This document shows, one piece after another, positions 1 through 12,300 of a stretch of DNA of 64,000 nt. A program made the translations under genes and the position numbers. Source of the stretch: Cyanobium gracile_A (lineage in GTDB: Bacteria > Cyanobacteriota > Cyanobacteriia > PCC-6307 > Cyanobiaceae); assembly GCF_034931305.1 (NCBI RefSeq), contig NZ_JAYGHY010000010.1, forward strand, positions 1-64,000. The letters are read 5' to 3'. Positions within the stretch are counted from its first letter, which is position 1. Every line of letters begins with the position of its first letter. The notes beneath the pieces were generated by a model. It was not told the DNA's origin and did not search any database. It was given only the letters and a program-made list of their open reading frames with translations.

Positions 1-437
1 GGCGGGGCTGGGCCCGCCGCCGCCTGGCCGGGGCGCCGCGGCTGTTGGCGGTGGAGCGGGCGGTCTGCCGCCAGGGCCTGGTCCTGGTGCTGCTCACCCG
101 GCTTTCGCCGGCCTTCCCCTTCAGCCTGCTCAACCTGGCCTACGGCCTCAGTGAGGTGAGCCTGCGGGACTATTCCATCGGCCTGATCGGCATCCTCCCG
201 GGCACCGTGCTCTTCTGCGCCCTGGGGGCGGCGGCCGGCGATCCCAGGCGTTTTTCGGCGCTGCTGGCCGGCCCGGCCGATGGCGTCACCTGGGCCCTGC
301 GGCTGCTGGGGGTGGCTGCCACCCTGGCGGTGCTGCTGCTGGTGGGCCGCCAGGTGCGCCTGGCCCTGGAGGCACGCGGGGTAACCTCCCACGTTGCGAT
401 GCAGGCCAGCGATGGTGACGGCCGAGACTCCACCTAG
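1..437 (+). CDS. TVP38/TMEM64 (VTT-domain) family membrane protein, C-terminal part
   Basis: The frame is open from the window edge, so the gene begins upstream; about 145 codons are visible. The segment R-L-S-P-A-F-P-F followed by N-L-A-Y-G-L and a later P-G-T-V-L is the conserved core of the VTT (SNARE-associated, DedA-like) fold found in TVP38/TMEM64 proteins. Hydrophobic stretches flank it, and a last membrane helix (V-A-A-T-L-A-V-L-L-L-V-G) precedes a short polar tail. Members are polytopic inner-membrane or thylakoid proteins of uncertain transport function. A TTG at 45 lies inside the conserved region and is not a believable start. The 3' end overlaps the next gene by 26 bases, so the two are probably co-transcribed. 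Confidence 0.8.
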   Translation, partial: RGWARRRLAGAPRLLAVERAVCRQGLVLVLLTRLSPAFPFSLLNLAYGLSEVSLRDYSIGLIGILPGTVLFCALGAAAGDPRRFSALLAGPADGVTWALRLLGVAATLAVLLLVGRQVRLALEARGVTSHVAMQASDGDGRDST

Positions 438-1311
438 CCCCTCCGCCAGCGCCTGCCCCAACTGCGGTGGCGGCAGCCTCACCCTGGTGCGACGGGAGCG
501 GGTGAGCAAGGCCCGGATCGAGGCTGAACTCGTCCATTGCGGCAGCTGCGACTTCCTGTTCCTGGGCGAGCCCTCCTGGCTGGCGGTGGCCTACGAGGAC
601 TCCTTCTACGGCGATACGGGTTACGTCGACCGCAACCTGCACGCCTCACGGCTGCTGCGTCTGCTGCTGGTGATCGGCCGGCTGGGTCGCTTCGGCCCCA
701 GCGAGCCGGGCTGCGACCTGGGCACCGGCCTGGGCATGCTGCCGCGCCTGCTGCGCGACCACGGCTTCGATTTCCATGGCACCGACGCCTATGCGGCCAT
801 GGAACTGATCCGCCCTTTCTGCGAGCCCCCGGGCGATGGCCCGATCGGCTGCAAGACCGCCTTTGAGGTGATCGAACATGTGCCTGGCACCCCCGGGTTC
901 CTGCGCGACGAGGTGGGCGCCACGCCCCTGTTCGTCTTCTCCACCCTGATGCGCCAGCCTGGGGAGATTCCGGCTCCTGACTGGTGGTACTACGCCTTCG
1001 GTAACGGCCAGCACATCAGCTTCCACAGCCGCCGCAGCTTCGAGGTGGCGATGGGGCAGGCGGGGATGGATCCGGCCTGGCTGGTCTGCATAGACGGGCC
1101 GGTGCACCAGCGCGCCCTGCATCTGATCGCCCCGAAGGCCCGCTGGCGGCGGGCTTTCCGTGTGGCCGGCTGGTTGGTGAACCGCGGCCTCGACGGGCTG
1201 CTGCTGCCGTGGCTGGAGCCCCTGGTGGGGCTGCGCACCCGCATCATCCCCGACCACTACCTGGCCATGGAGCGGCTCAGATCTGCCGCAGAGCGTCAGC
1301 TTTGTCCTTGA
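412..1311 (+). CDS. Class I SAM-dependent methyltransferase with N-terminal Cys motif
   Basis: The predicted protein has 299 residues. It starts with C-P-N-C and, about 35 residues later, C-G-S-C, a likely small zinc knuckle. A Rossmann methyltransferase core follows with the glycine-rich SAM motif C-D-L-G-T-G-L-G and then F-E-V-I-E-H-V, typical of the post-motif region of class I enzymes of the methyltransf_23 type. The ATG at 412 is preferred to the in-frame TTG at 394. The gene overlaps the upstream membrane-protein gene by 26 bases and the convergent HlyD gene by 35 bases. The substrate is not evident; similar proteins often modify sugars or small molecules in cell-surface loci, which would fit the neighbouring export cluster, but that is inference. 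Confidence 0.75.
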   Translation: MVTAETPPSPSASACPNCGGGSLTLVRRERVSKARIEAELVHCGSCDFLFLGEPSWLAVAYEDSFYGDTGYVDRNLHASRLLRLLLVIGRLGRFGPSEPGCDLGTGLGMLPRLLRDHGFDFHGTDAYAAMELIRPFCEPPGDGPIGCKTAFEVIEHVPGTPGFLRDEVGATPLFVFSTLMRQPGEIPAPDWWYYAFGNGQHISFHSRRSFEVAMGQAGMDPAWLVCIDGPVHQRALHLIAPKARWRRAFRVAGWLVNRGLDGLLLPWLEPLVGLRTRIIPDHYLAMERLRSAAERQLCP

Positions 1312-2436
1312 AGTCACTCAGCAGCAGCTGCAGGTAGGTGACCTTGCGCAACTTGACGTTGGCGGTGAGGGACATGCCCACCTGAAGCGGCAGCACCTTG
1401 CCGCTCTTGAGTTTCAGCTGCTGGGAATTGAGTCGGATGTCCACCGGAAAGCGGTAGAAGTTGTTCATCTGATCCGGGGGCAGGGCGTCGGAGCCGATGC
1501 GCCGCACGGTGCCTTGCAGCACGCCGAAATCGGTGGCCGGGAACGAATCGATGCTGATGTCGGCCGTTTTCCCCACCGAGACGAAACCGATCTCCCGGCT
1601 GGGCACCTCCACCCGTGCCTCCAGTTTGTCGAAGGGCACCACCTTCATCACCGGTTCGCTCGTCTGGGCGACGAAGCCGCGGGAGCGGGGCTTGAGCTCA
1701 AACACCACGCCGGCTTCCGGGGCCCGGATGACCTGGTAGCGGATGTTGACGTTGAGTTCAGTCAGCTTGCTGCGCATGTCGGCCAGCTCGCTCTGGATTT
1801 CGCGGATGCCCTGCTGCAGGATCGCCTGCTGGCGCAGCCGGTCGACCTGGCCCTCCTGGAGTTTGCCTTCCACCTCCTGCACCTTGTTGCGCTGGGAGAG
1901 GTACTGGAGTTCGGCGGTGGCGCCCTCCTTGTTGAGGGTCTCAAGGCGGCCGAGCACGTCCTTCTCCAGCACCAGGCTCTGGCGCAGCACCCGCTGCTCG
2001 GTGTCATTGAACTGCAGGTAGCGGTCGAGCTCCACCTGCTTGAGCCGGAGCTGCTGCTGTTTGTACCGGATCGTCTGCTGCAGGCTGGCCTGGCGATCGA
2101 GGGTGGTCTCGGTGTCGAGGCGCAGCAGCACCTGGCCCTTCTTCACCCGCTCACCCTCCTTCACCATCACTTCCTCCACCACGCCGCCCACGGGCATCTG
2201 AATGTCCTTCACCACCCCCAGGGGCTCGAGCTTGCCCGGGGCGGTGACGATCTCCTCGGTCTGGGCGAAGGCCAGCCAGCCGAGGCCGAACAGGGTGACG
2301 CCCATCAGGGTCCAGGTGATCGAGCGGGCCCAGAAGCGAGACTGCTGCAGCACCACGTCGTCGCTGTCGGTGTGGATGCTGCGCTCGAGGCTGTTCTGGG
2401 CCCGGCGCAGCAGGCTGCCTGGGGTGGGGGGAATCA

Positions 2437-2437
<1 letters not shown>
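1277..2437 (-). CDS. HlyD-family periplasmic adaptor of a type I secretion system
   Basis: 386 residues with the classical membrane-fusion-protein layout: a short cytoplasmic N-terminus, one transmembrane helix around residues 39-59, a split barrel-sandwich (lipoyl-like) domain starting near G-K-L-E-P-L-G and completed near V-I-R-A-P-E-A-G-V-V, a long Gln/Glu/Leu-rich coiled-coil hairpin (about 115-235), and a C-terminal beta-barrel. Such proteins bridge an inner-membrane ABC exporter to a TolC-like outer-membrane channel. Its start codon overlaps the stop of the ABC exporter gene by one base (TGATG), so the two are translationally coupled and surely act together. No TolC gene is visible in the window. 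Confidence 0.9.
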
Positions 2438-5372
<2,935 letters not shown>

Positions 5373-5376
<4 letters not shown>

Positions 5377-6182
5377 CGCCCCTGCCCCGGCCGCAGCAGT
5401 AGGGCCACTTCCTGATCCACCCATTCCTCAAACAGCTCCCGCGCCATCCGCTTCTGCATCGCGTCGTCGAAGCTGGCAGAGCGGAGTGTTTCCAGCCGCA
5501 CCACCAGCCACCAGCGGTCGATGCGCAGGGGGGGATGGAGCTGGCCCGGGCGACTGGTGCGCAGCAGTTCGGCCAGGGCCGGATGGGCCTGCAGCAACGG
5601 CACCGGACCCACCACCCCCCGGGTGGAGCGCTCGGGACCACTGGCGTAGGTGGCGGCCAGTTCGGCGAAATCGGCTTCCCCCTCGGCGATGCGCAGGTAG
5701 AGCTCCCGGGCCAGGGCCCCGTCCTCCACCCGCAGCAGGCTGTAGATCACCTGATCGAGCTGATTCTTGCGGGCCAGGTAACGCTGCTCCGCCCGGTGCA
5801 GGAAATGCTCCTGGCAATGGCGCTCGATCCTGGTGGGGAGCTCCGCTTGCCAGAGCAGGTCGGCTTCCGTGAGTTCGTGCCGCTGCAGGTGGTTCTGGAG
5901 GTCGTCGGCGGAGCGGAGGCCATGGCTGGCGCCCCAGGCCTGCTGGGCCTGCTGGCGCTCCTCCTCCGACAGGGTCACCGCTGCCACGGCTCTGGCGATC
6001 ACCGACTGGCGCAGCAGGGGCAGCAGCAACTGGTGACGGGCGAGCTGGCGACGCAGTTCCCCTGGGATCTCAGGCAGCGGCTCCACCTCCAACAGCACCG
6101 GTGGCCTGGAGGGGCGCACGGGCGGATCGAGACTGATGTCGTGGTCCAAGGGGTGGGCGACGGGCACAGGATCAGCTTTCAC
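5373..6182 (-). CDS. Parvulin/SurA-type peptidyl-prolyl isomerase accompanying the ABC exporter
   Basis: 269 residues from a GTG start. The N-terminal half is helical and resembles the SurA-N chaperone module. Residues about 145-240 form a rotamase (PPIC-type) domain, recognisable from E-G-E-A-D-F-A-E-L-A, then S-G-P-E-R-S-T-R-G and V-G-P-V-P. No signal peptide or membrane helix is obvious at the N-terminus, so the protein may act on the cytoplasmic side of the exporter. It overlaps the ABC gene by four bases (ATGA), and the ABC gene overlaps the HlyD gene by one base, giving a three-gene export unit. A role in keeping the exported polypeptide competent for secretion is inferred from context. 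Confidence 0.75.
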
Positions 6183-6248
6183 CCAGGCATTCTGGGGCTG
6201 AACCGACGATTCCAGATGTATCGGTAGCGGTTGCGTAGCGCCGTCACT

Positions 6249-8435
6249 TCAGGAGCGGCGCAGGATCGGCTCGGCGCGCACCACGCTGCCCATCAGCAGG
6301 AAGAGGGCCTCGATGCTGCCCACCCGCTTCACCTTCTGGAACCAGGCATTTTCGCCGTAGATGAGCTGGATCAGGGCGGCATCCGTCTCTCGGGCCGGCA
6401 TTTCGAACGTGAGTCCCAGCAAGTGGTGCTGCCGCAGACGGCTGGCCCTCCTCAGCCGGACGGGCAACTCCAGGTGGTACTGGGGCACCCGCAGCAGCCC
6501 CTGAATCTCTCCCTTCCCCGGGCCAGGGGTGTTGAGCAACAGGCTGGCCCCCTGCTCGGAGACATCGTTGGTGATGCCCCAGTACTCGGTGCCCTCCACT
6601 TCCAGGCAGGCCACCAGTCCGAGGGGGAAGCGGTCGGCCTGACGCCGGATCGGTTTGTCGATGCAGGCGAGCAGGCAGATGAACATCAGGATGCCGTTGT
6701 AGAGGTTCCAGCCGACCATCAGGCCTTCGCCTTCGAAGACGGATCTGGACCAGCGGATGTCCAGCAGCGGCAGGCCGTAGTTCAGCATCAGAACACCTAC
6801 AAAAATGAAGAGATAGGCCAGGAACGGCCAGGCAAAACGCAGATCGAGGCTCTGCTTCGGGTTGTTGACGTCCTTGTTGGTCACCAGGCTGCCCACGGAT
6901 CGGAAAGGCCGGAACAGGATCTGCGACATCCTCTTCAAGGCTGGAAAACAGAACAAGGACTCATAGACTTCCGTCCAGAAATGAAAGTAGTGGCCGTTGG
7001 TCTGCCAGGAGGGCAGGAAATACAGCATGATCACAAAGGGCAGTCCGTAGGCCATGTATTCCACCGGAGGTGCGGCAATCAGCGTGAAGCCAATCAGCAT
7101 CGACATCAGGGGGAAAATGATGTAGACGGCGCGAAAAACAGGGGTCAGAAGGCTGAGAAAAAGATTCAGGTAAAAGACCTTCTGCCAGAAATTCAAGGTC
7201 TTCCAGATCGGAAGCTCTTTGGGGGACGCGAACACCTGCATGTTGCCCTGCATCCAGCGCAGCCGTTGCTCGAGGTAATCACGGAAGGTTCGGGGCACTT
7301 CCCCCAGGCTGAGTATCTCATCGAGGTAAACCATGCGCCAGCCACGGGTGAGGAGTCGTGTGCCGGTCTGGTTGTCCTCGACGATGCAATGGGTGACATA
7401 GCCACCAATGGCCTCAAGGGCGGAGCGCCGCGCCAGATAGGAGGTGCCACAGCACACCACGGCATTGAAGGGATCGCGAATCACCTGGACATAGCGAAAG
7501 AAATAGTCCATGTCGTCGGGAACAAGAACATCCAGGCCGAGGTTGCGATTATGGAAATCAGAGTTGAAGTAGTGCTGCGGGGTTTGCACCAAGGCCACCT
7601 TGGGATCCTTGAAAAAGCCAACCGTGCGATCAAGGAATCGGCTGAACGGGATGAAGTCACAATCGAACACGGCGATCAGATCACCGTGGCAGTGAGCCAG
7701 GGCGTGGTTGAGGTTGCCGGCTTTGCGGTGCTGATTGTCGGGCCGACTCAGATACTGCACGCCGAGCTCTTGAGCCAGGGCGGCAATGGCAGGACGATGG
7801 CCGTCATCCAGCACGTAAATCGTTTTGTTGGCGTAATGGATATTGGCGCACGCCATGACGCAACGTCGAACCATGCGCTCCGATTCGTTGTAGGTTGGAA
7901 TCCATATATCCACGCTGGGTTGATGATCCTTTGTCCAGCCAAGGAGATCGTCAGCCTGGCGCCGACGTTGTTGTGGCTTGTACTTCAGCGAAGGATAGAA
8001 CTGTAGAGAAGATGTCAGCAGATACGTGAACTCGCAGAGAAAGAAGACCAGGCTGAAGAAGAGGCTGACTGGGTGGGCTGTGTTGATGGTTGTCGCTCGC
8101 CAGATGAAGTAGCGCGTCGCAAAGAGCGATAGCATCACCGCAGCCAGCACATAGGCGGCAGGACGCCTGGGCAGGAGGTTCACCCCCAGGCAAAACCCCA
8201 CCGCTACGGCCAGGGGCAGCAGCACATCAATCCAGAGATCCCGAACCTGCCAGAGCTCTGGCAGAACCCGGAAGCTCAGGGGATTGAGCAGACCGATCGC
8301 CACCACGGACACCTGCAGATTGGCCAGCAGCACCGCCAGAACCAGGCTGGCCCCGGAGAGCAGCAGCACCATCCAGACCCACGGTGAGATCCTCGTGTTG
8401 CCGGTGGGATCCGAAAACGAGTGGAGAAATTTCAT
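6249..8435 (-). CDS. Cellulose-synthase-like GT2 glycosyltransferase with C-terminal PilZ domain
   Basis: 728 residues. Several N-terminal membrane helices precede a processive GT2 domain with the expected residues: I-P-T-Y-N-E, D-D-G, the metal-binding D-C-D, the base-carrying V-E-D and Q-R-L-R-W. More membrane helices follow, then a PilZ domain with R-R-Q-A-D-R and N-D-V-S-E-Q-G, so c-di-GMP control of polymer synthesis is likely. The ATG at 8435 sits in an ATGA overlap with the upstream HlyD-like gene; an upstream in-frame ATG at 8474 would overlap that gene further. Base composition is lower in G+C than neighbouring genes, especially 6700-8100. The polymer is presumably a beta-1,4-glucan or a related polysaccharide; the sequence cannot decide which. 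Confidence 0.9.
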   Translation of the reverse strand: MKFLHSFSDPTGNTRISPWVWMVLLLSGASLVLAVLLANLQVSVVAIGLLNPLSFRVLPELWQVRDLWIDVLLPLAVAVGFCLGVNLLPRRPAAYVLAAVMLSLFATRYFIWRATTINTAHPVSLFFSLVFFLCEFTYLLTSSLQFYPSLKYKPQQRRRQADDLLGWTKDHQPSVDIWIPTYNESERMVRRCVMACANIHYANKTIYVLDDGHRPAIAALAQELGVQYLSRPDNQHRKAGNLNHALAHCHGDLIAVFDCDFIPFSRFLDRTVGFFKDPKVALVQTPQHYFNSDFHNRNLGLDVLVPDDMDYFFRYVQVIRDPFNAVVCCGTSYLARRSALEAIGGYVTHCIVEDNQTGTRLLTRGWRMVYLDEILSLGEVPRTFRDYLEQRLRWMQGNMQVFASPKELPIWKTLNFWQKVFYLNLFLSLLTPVFRAVYIIFPLMSMLIGFTLIAAPPVEYMAYGLPFVIMLYFLPSWQTNGHYFHFWTEVYESLFCFPALKRMSQILFRPFRSVGSLVTNKDVNNPKQSLDLRFAWPFLAYLFIFVGVLMLNYGLPLLDIRWSRSVFEGEGLMVGWNLYNGILMFICLLACIDKPIRRQADRFPLGLVACLEVEGTEYWGITNDVSEQGASLLLNTPGPGKGEIQGLLRVPQYHLELPVRLRRASRLRQHHLLGLTFEMPARETDAALIQLIYGENAWFQKVKRVGSIEALFLLMGSVVRAEPILRRS

Positions 8436-9703
8436 CGTTCGAAGCTGACCTTCGCCGTGAACCCCACATAACAAAACTCTCCGGGAGGAGCGGGAAAATC
8501 ATTGAGGATGCGGATTTTCACTTCGCTTTCTCTGGCCAGATTGATCGGCACCGGTTGGGGAGCTTCATCACCCAGCTGGGTTCGGCCGATGCCGGAGCGG
8601 ATCCCGATCACTTCGCCCCGCAGTTTGTCCCGGCTGCCCAGCAGTTCGATCCTGGCCTTGCTACCCAGGCGAATGCGGTTGAGATCGTTTTCCGCCACCG
8701 TGGTCGTCAGCCAGCGCTGGCTGCAGTCGATCATCTGGATCACCGTCTGCATCGCGTCAACGGAGTCTCCCCTCTGGGCCCCCAGTTGCCAGACCACCGC
8801 CTTCCTGGGGCTGACAAGTCGGGAGCGGCTGCGCTCCTGCCATTCTTTCCTGGCGACGGTCACCTGCTGCTGCAGGCCACTGACCTGGAACGTCTGGGTG
8901 CGCACATCGCCTTCGGCGTTCTCCAGGGCGATCGTGGCCTCCTGAAGCCGCACCACCGGATCGGAGTTGCTGCGGTTGTTGCGCAAGGTGAGGTCGTTTT
9001 TGGAGGCCTGCAGGACCGCCGCCTGGCCAGCCAGCTGGGCTTCGAGGCCCCGCACCTCACGAGCACGTTGTTGTTCGGTGGTGCGGGCCCGATCGACCAC
9101 ATTGGCGGCCACGGCGCCGGTCCTGAACAGCGCGTCCTGCCGCACGGTTTCCCGTTGGGCGAAGGCGAGTTCCTTGCGGGCCCGGTCCAGCGCGAAGCCG
9201 AGGTTGTCGCGCTCGTTCTGGTCGCGAGAGATTTCCAGGCTGCGCTGCTGCCTGGCGTCCAGGTTCAGCTGGGCCACGAGCTTCTTGCGCAGATCCCTGC
9301 GTGTGCGCAGTTCCTGCAGCCGGCCCTTGGCCGTTTCCAGCTGGGTCTCCAGGCCAGTGAGGGCATCACGGGTGGCCATGGGGTTCACCACGATCGCCAC
9401 GGTCTGGCCGGGGCGGACCTCCACGCCGGTTCCCACCGTGAGGCTTTCCAGGATGCCGGTGACCGGACTCCTGAGCACGATCGGGGTGGCATTGATGACC
9501 GCATCGCGGGAGCGTGCGGTGAAGAAATTGATCACGATGGCCAGCGCCGTGATCAGCAGCCCAGCTGAAATCAGCAGGATCGTGAGATCGGCCCGGCGAG
9601 AGCTGGGAATCGCGTCGTCGTCATCCGTCGCTGGCGCGTCAGGGCCGGGACCGGCGGCTCCGCCGTGTTCTGGGTCTTTCGCGCCAGCGGAAGATGAAGA
9701 CAT
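8432..9703 (-). CDS. HlyD-like membrane-fusion protein paired with the cellulose synthase
   Basis: 423 residues. An acidic, disordered N-terminus (T-D-D-D-D-A) precedes one transmembrane helix at about 42-62, a lipoyl/barrel half-motif (V-L-R-S-P-V-T-G-I-L), a long coiled coil (about 115-285) rich in Arg/Gln/Glu, and a beta-barrel portion. It overlaps the glycosyltransferase gene by four bases, so the two are translationally coupled. A tripartite route of cellulose synthase, HlyD-like protein and TolC-like channel has been proposed for extracellular cellulose in Thermosynechococcus vulcanus; this pair fits that idea. Unlike classical Bcs systems, no BcsB or BcsC gene is present here. Confidence 0.85.
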   Translation of the reverse strand: MSSSSAGAKDPEHGGAAGPGPDAPATDDDDAIPSSRRADLTILLISAGLLITALAIVINFFTARSRDAVINATPIVLRSPVTGILESLTVGTGVEVRPGQTVAIVVNPMATRDALTGLETQLETAKGRLQELRTRRDLRKKLVAQLNLDARQQRSLEISRDQNERDNLGFALDRARKELAFAQRETVRQDALFRTGAVAANVVDRARTTEQQRAREVRGLEAQLAGQAAVLQASKNDLTLRNNRSNSDPVVRLQEATIALENAEGDVRTQTFQVSGLQQQVTVARKEWQERSRSRLVSPRKAVVWQLGAQRGDSVDAMQTVIQMIDCSQRWLTTTVAENDLNRIRLGSKARIELLGSRDKLRGEVIGIRSGIGRTQLGDEAPQPVPINLARESEVKIRILNDFPAPPGEFCYVGFTAKVSFER

Positions 9704-9727
9704 TCCGGCGGTTCATGGTGGAATTTG

Positions 9728-9755
9728 ATTTTACCAGAGCCGCACTTTTTGTCAG
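9728..9755 (-). promoter_or_regulatory. Putative sigma70-type promoter for the HlyD/cellulose-synthase operon
   Basis: Reading the minus strand, a -35-like CTGACA (9755-9750) is followed after 16 bases by a -10-like TAAAAT (9733-9728), 24 bases upstream of the HlyD-like start at 9703. It lies in the only sizeable gap (9704-9827) of the export cluster. Confidence 0.5.
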
Positions 9756-9827
9756 GCAATGAGCCCTTCTGTTGATTCGTTGTTGTGGGACTGATTGACT
9801 TTTCTCTACGATGCTGATCTAGCCAAA

Positions 9828-10898
9828 TCAGGACTTGCCCAGGGCAGCCATTATGGCCAGTGTTGCTGGTTTGGCCTGGTTGTTTGCATCGAAGGGCAAC
9901 GGCCGCTGGGGCAGACCATCGGCCCTTGGAAAGAAGGAGTTCAACCAGGTGGTGCGATCGCTCAATCCCCAGCTGGTGATCAGTTTCAGCCTGGGTTCCG
10001 GCAGGACCGCCGCCAGGAAGGCGGCGTAGACCTCTGCCACGGCGCGGTCCCGTTCGGGGATGGCTGCGGGCAGTTCCCGGTCGTTCACATCCAGTTCGGT
10101 CACGTAGATGTCGAGATTCAGGGCCGCCAGCTCCCGCAGGAAGACGGGCAGGGTGCGGAAGGTGGTGGCTCCGCTGCCGTTGGCATAGAGGTGGGCCTGA
10201 AGCCCCACGGCGTTCAGGGGAACGCCCCGGTCGCGCAGCTGCCGCAGCAGTGCCAGAAACGAGCGCCGTTTGCGGGCCGTCTTGGCGTCATCCCCCTCCA
10301 GTCCGTATTCGTTGATCACCAGGGCGGCCTTGGGATCGGCCTGGTGCGCCCGGGTCAGGGCGCTGGCGATGTACTCGGGTCCCAGCCGCTCCAGCCAGAG
10401 GTTTCGCCGCAGGCCCGTGCCGTCGTCGGCGATCGGTTCGTTCACCACATCCCACGACGGCAGCTTGCCGCGGTAGTGGCCCACCACGGTGCGGATGTAG
10501 GTCGCCAAGGCCTTGTCCAGCTCAGCCGCCGGCAGGGCCTTGACCCACCCCGGCAACTGCTCGTGCCACAGCAGGGTGTGACCCCGCATCACCAGCCCGT
10601 GCTCGCGGGCGAAAGCCAGCAGCCGGTCCGGGGCGCTGAAATCGAAGCGCCCGGGCGCCGCTTCCACCCCATCCCACTTCAGCTCGGATTCGGGCACGAT
10701 CAGGCCGCTCTGGCTGGTCACCAGACGCTGCAGGTCGGGGTTCTGCAGCTGGTCGTTCGTGACGGCGGTGCCCCAGACCAGCCCCCGCGCCGCCGCCAGC
10801 CCCTGCAGGGTCGGGGAAGTGCCCGGCGGCAATGCCCGCGCCACGCTCCAGCCCAGGGCCCCCACGACAGCCAGAAGAATCAGTTGCCGTCGTCGCAT
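9828..10898 (-). CDS. GH10-family endo-beta-1,4-glycanase (xylanase type), secreted
   Basis: 356 residues from the ATG at 10898. The N-terminus M-R-R-R-Q-L-I-L-L followed by a short hydrophobic stretch ending A-R-A looks like a Tat-type or strongly basic Sec signal peptide. The mature part is a GH10 (alpha/beta)8 barrel: H-T-L-L-W-H-E-Q early in the barrel, the acid/base Glu in W-D-V-V-N-E-P, and the nucleophile Glu in V-T-E-L-D-V-N. GH10 enzymes cut beta-1,4-xylan and sometimes beta-1,4-glucan. It lies directly upstream of, and co-oriented with, the cellulose-synthase operon (124-base gap), a position similar to the endoglucanase of Bcs operons. A role in trimming or releasing the exported polymer is therefore more likely than plant-xylan digestion, but this is inference. 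Confidence 0.88.
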   Translation of the reverse strand: MRRRQLILLAVVGALGWSVARALPPGTSPTLQGLAAARGLVWGTAVTNDQLQNPDLQRLVTSQSGLIVPESELKWDGVEAAPGRFDFSAPDRLLAFAREHGLVMRGHTLLWHEQLPGWVKALPAAELDKALATYIRTVVGHYRGKLPSWDVVNEPIADDGTGLRRNLWLERLGPEYIASALTRAHQADPKAALVINEYGLEGDDAKTARKRRSFLALLRQLRDRGVPLNAVGLQAHLYANGSGATTFRTLPVFLRELAALNLDIYVTELDVNDRELPAAIPERDRAVAEVYAAFLAAVLPEPRLKLITSWGLSDRTTWLNSFFPRADGLPQRPLPFDANNQAKPATLAIMAALGKS

Positions 10899-11671
10899 GG
10901 CCCCGCTGCAGACGTGCCCTCCCACTCTGGCCGGTCAGGCCGGATCGGTCCCCAGCAGCGCCCGCAGGCCCTCCTCATCCAGCACGCTCACCCCCAGCTC
11001 CTGGGCCTTGGTGAGCTTGCTGCCGGCCTCCTCGCCCGCCACCACGTGGTTGGTCTTGCGGCTCACCGAACCGATCACCTTCCCCCCGGCCGCCTCGATC
11101 AGGGCCTGGGCGGCGGAGCGGCTCAGGCTGGGCAGGGTGCCGGTGAGCACGAAGGTCAGCCCCGCCAGGGGTGTGGCCGGCGGCGGCCCTCCGCCCCCGT
11201 CCTGCTCCGGCGCTGCGGCCAGGGAGAAGCCCAGCACCGCCAGCTGCTCCAGCAGCGCCCGGTTGGCCGGGGTGGCGAACCACTGCCGCAGGGACTGGGC
11301 GATCTCGGGGCCGATGCCGAAGACCGCCGTGAGCTGATCCGGTGCCTCGTCCCCGTCGGCAGCCAACGCGGCGGCCTCCAGCTCGGCAGCGCTGAGGAAC
11401 GCCCGGGCCAGGGCCTTGGCGTTGACCTCGCCCACGTGGTGGATGCCGAGGCCGTAAAGCTGCCGGTGCCAGGGCTGCTGCTTCGAGGCCTCCAGGGCAG
11501 CCACCAATTTGGCGGCCGAGGTGTCCCCCATGCGCTCAAGGCTGCTTAGCAGGGCGGCATCCAGGCGGTAGAGGTCGGGGATCGACGCCACCAGGCCCCG
11601 GTCCACCAGCTGCTCGATCAACTTGATCCCCAGGCCGTCCACGTCGAGGGCCGCTTTGCTCACCCAGTGGC

Positions 11672-11771
11672 NNNNNNNNNNNNNNNNNNNNNNNNNNNNN
11701 NNNNNNNNNNNNNNNNNNNNNNNNNNNNNNNNNNNNNNNNNNNNNNNNNNNNNNNNNNNNNNNNNNNNNNN
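11672..11771. other. Run of 100 N (scaffold gap of unknown true length)
   Basis: Exactly 100 undetermined bases. The left flank ends CCCAGTGGC and the right flank begins GCAGGGAGCC; these two strings are directly contiguous at 14011-14029 in the intact ligA. The assembly therefore probably broke at the repeat boundary, and little or nothing may be missing. Confidence 0.95.
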
Positions 11772-12300
11772 GCAGGGAGCCCCGCAGGATGGCGGGGCAG
11801 CCGTTGTTGACGCAGCGGGTGGCGGCTTCCCCCTCCTCGCGCACCAGCACCGAGCCGCATTCCGGGCAGGTGGCGGGCAGCTCCAGCCGGGCCGCTCCAT
11901 CCGGCCGCAACTCCTTCAGCACCCGCACCACCTCGGGGATGATCTCGCCGGCCTTACGCACCACGATCGTGTCGCCGGCGCAGAGATCCAGCTCCGCCAG
12001 GCGGTCGGCGTTGTGGAGCGTGGCGCGGCTGACGCTGGTGCCGGCCAGGGGCACCGGCTCGAACTCCGCCACCGGCGTGACGACGCCCGTGCGGCCCACC
12101 TGGCAGGTGAGACGCAGCAGGCGGCTGGGGGCCTCCTCGGCGGCGTACTTGAGGGCGATCGCCCAGCGGGGCGCCTTCTGGGTGAAGCCCGCCTCCTCCT
12201 GCAGACGCAGGTCGTCGAGTTTCACCACCGCCCCGTCGGTGGCGTAGGGCAGGCCGCGGCGCTCCTGCTCCCAGCGGTCGCAGATGGCCTTCACCGCCGC
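11772..12300. repeat. ligA-internal repeat, copy A (about 529 bases)
   Basis: Aligns base for base with 14020-14548 at a constant offset of 2248. I count about 11 mismatches (roughly 98% identity), mostly third-position changes. Identity probably extends 16 bases left of the N gap (11656-11671). Beyond 12300 the two copies are still homologous ligA sequence but clearly diverged. Confidence 0.85.

Noticed and set aside
6231..8006. Antisense frame opposite the cellulose synthase gene
   Set aside because: No recognisable domain; the sense strand has all GT2 and PilZ motifs.
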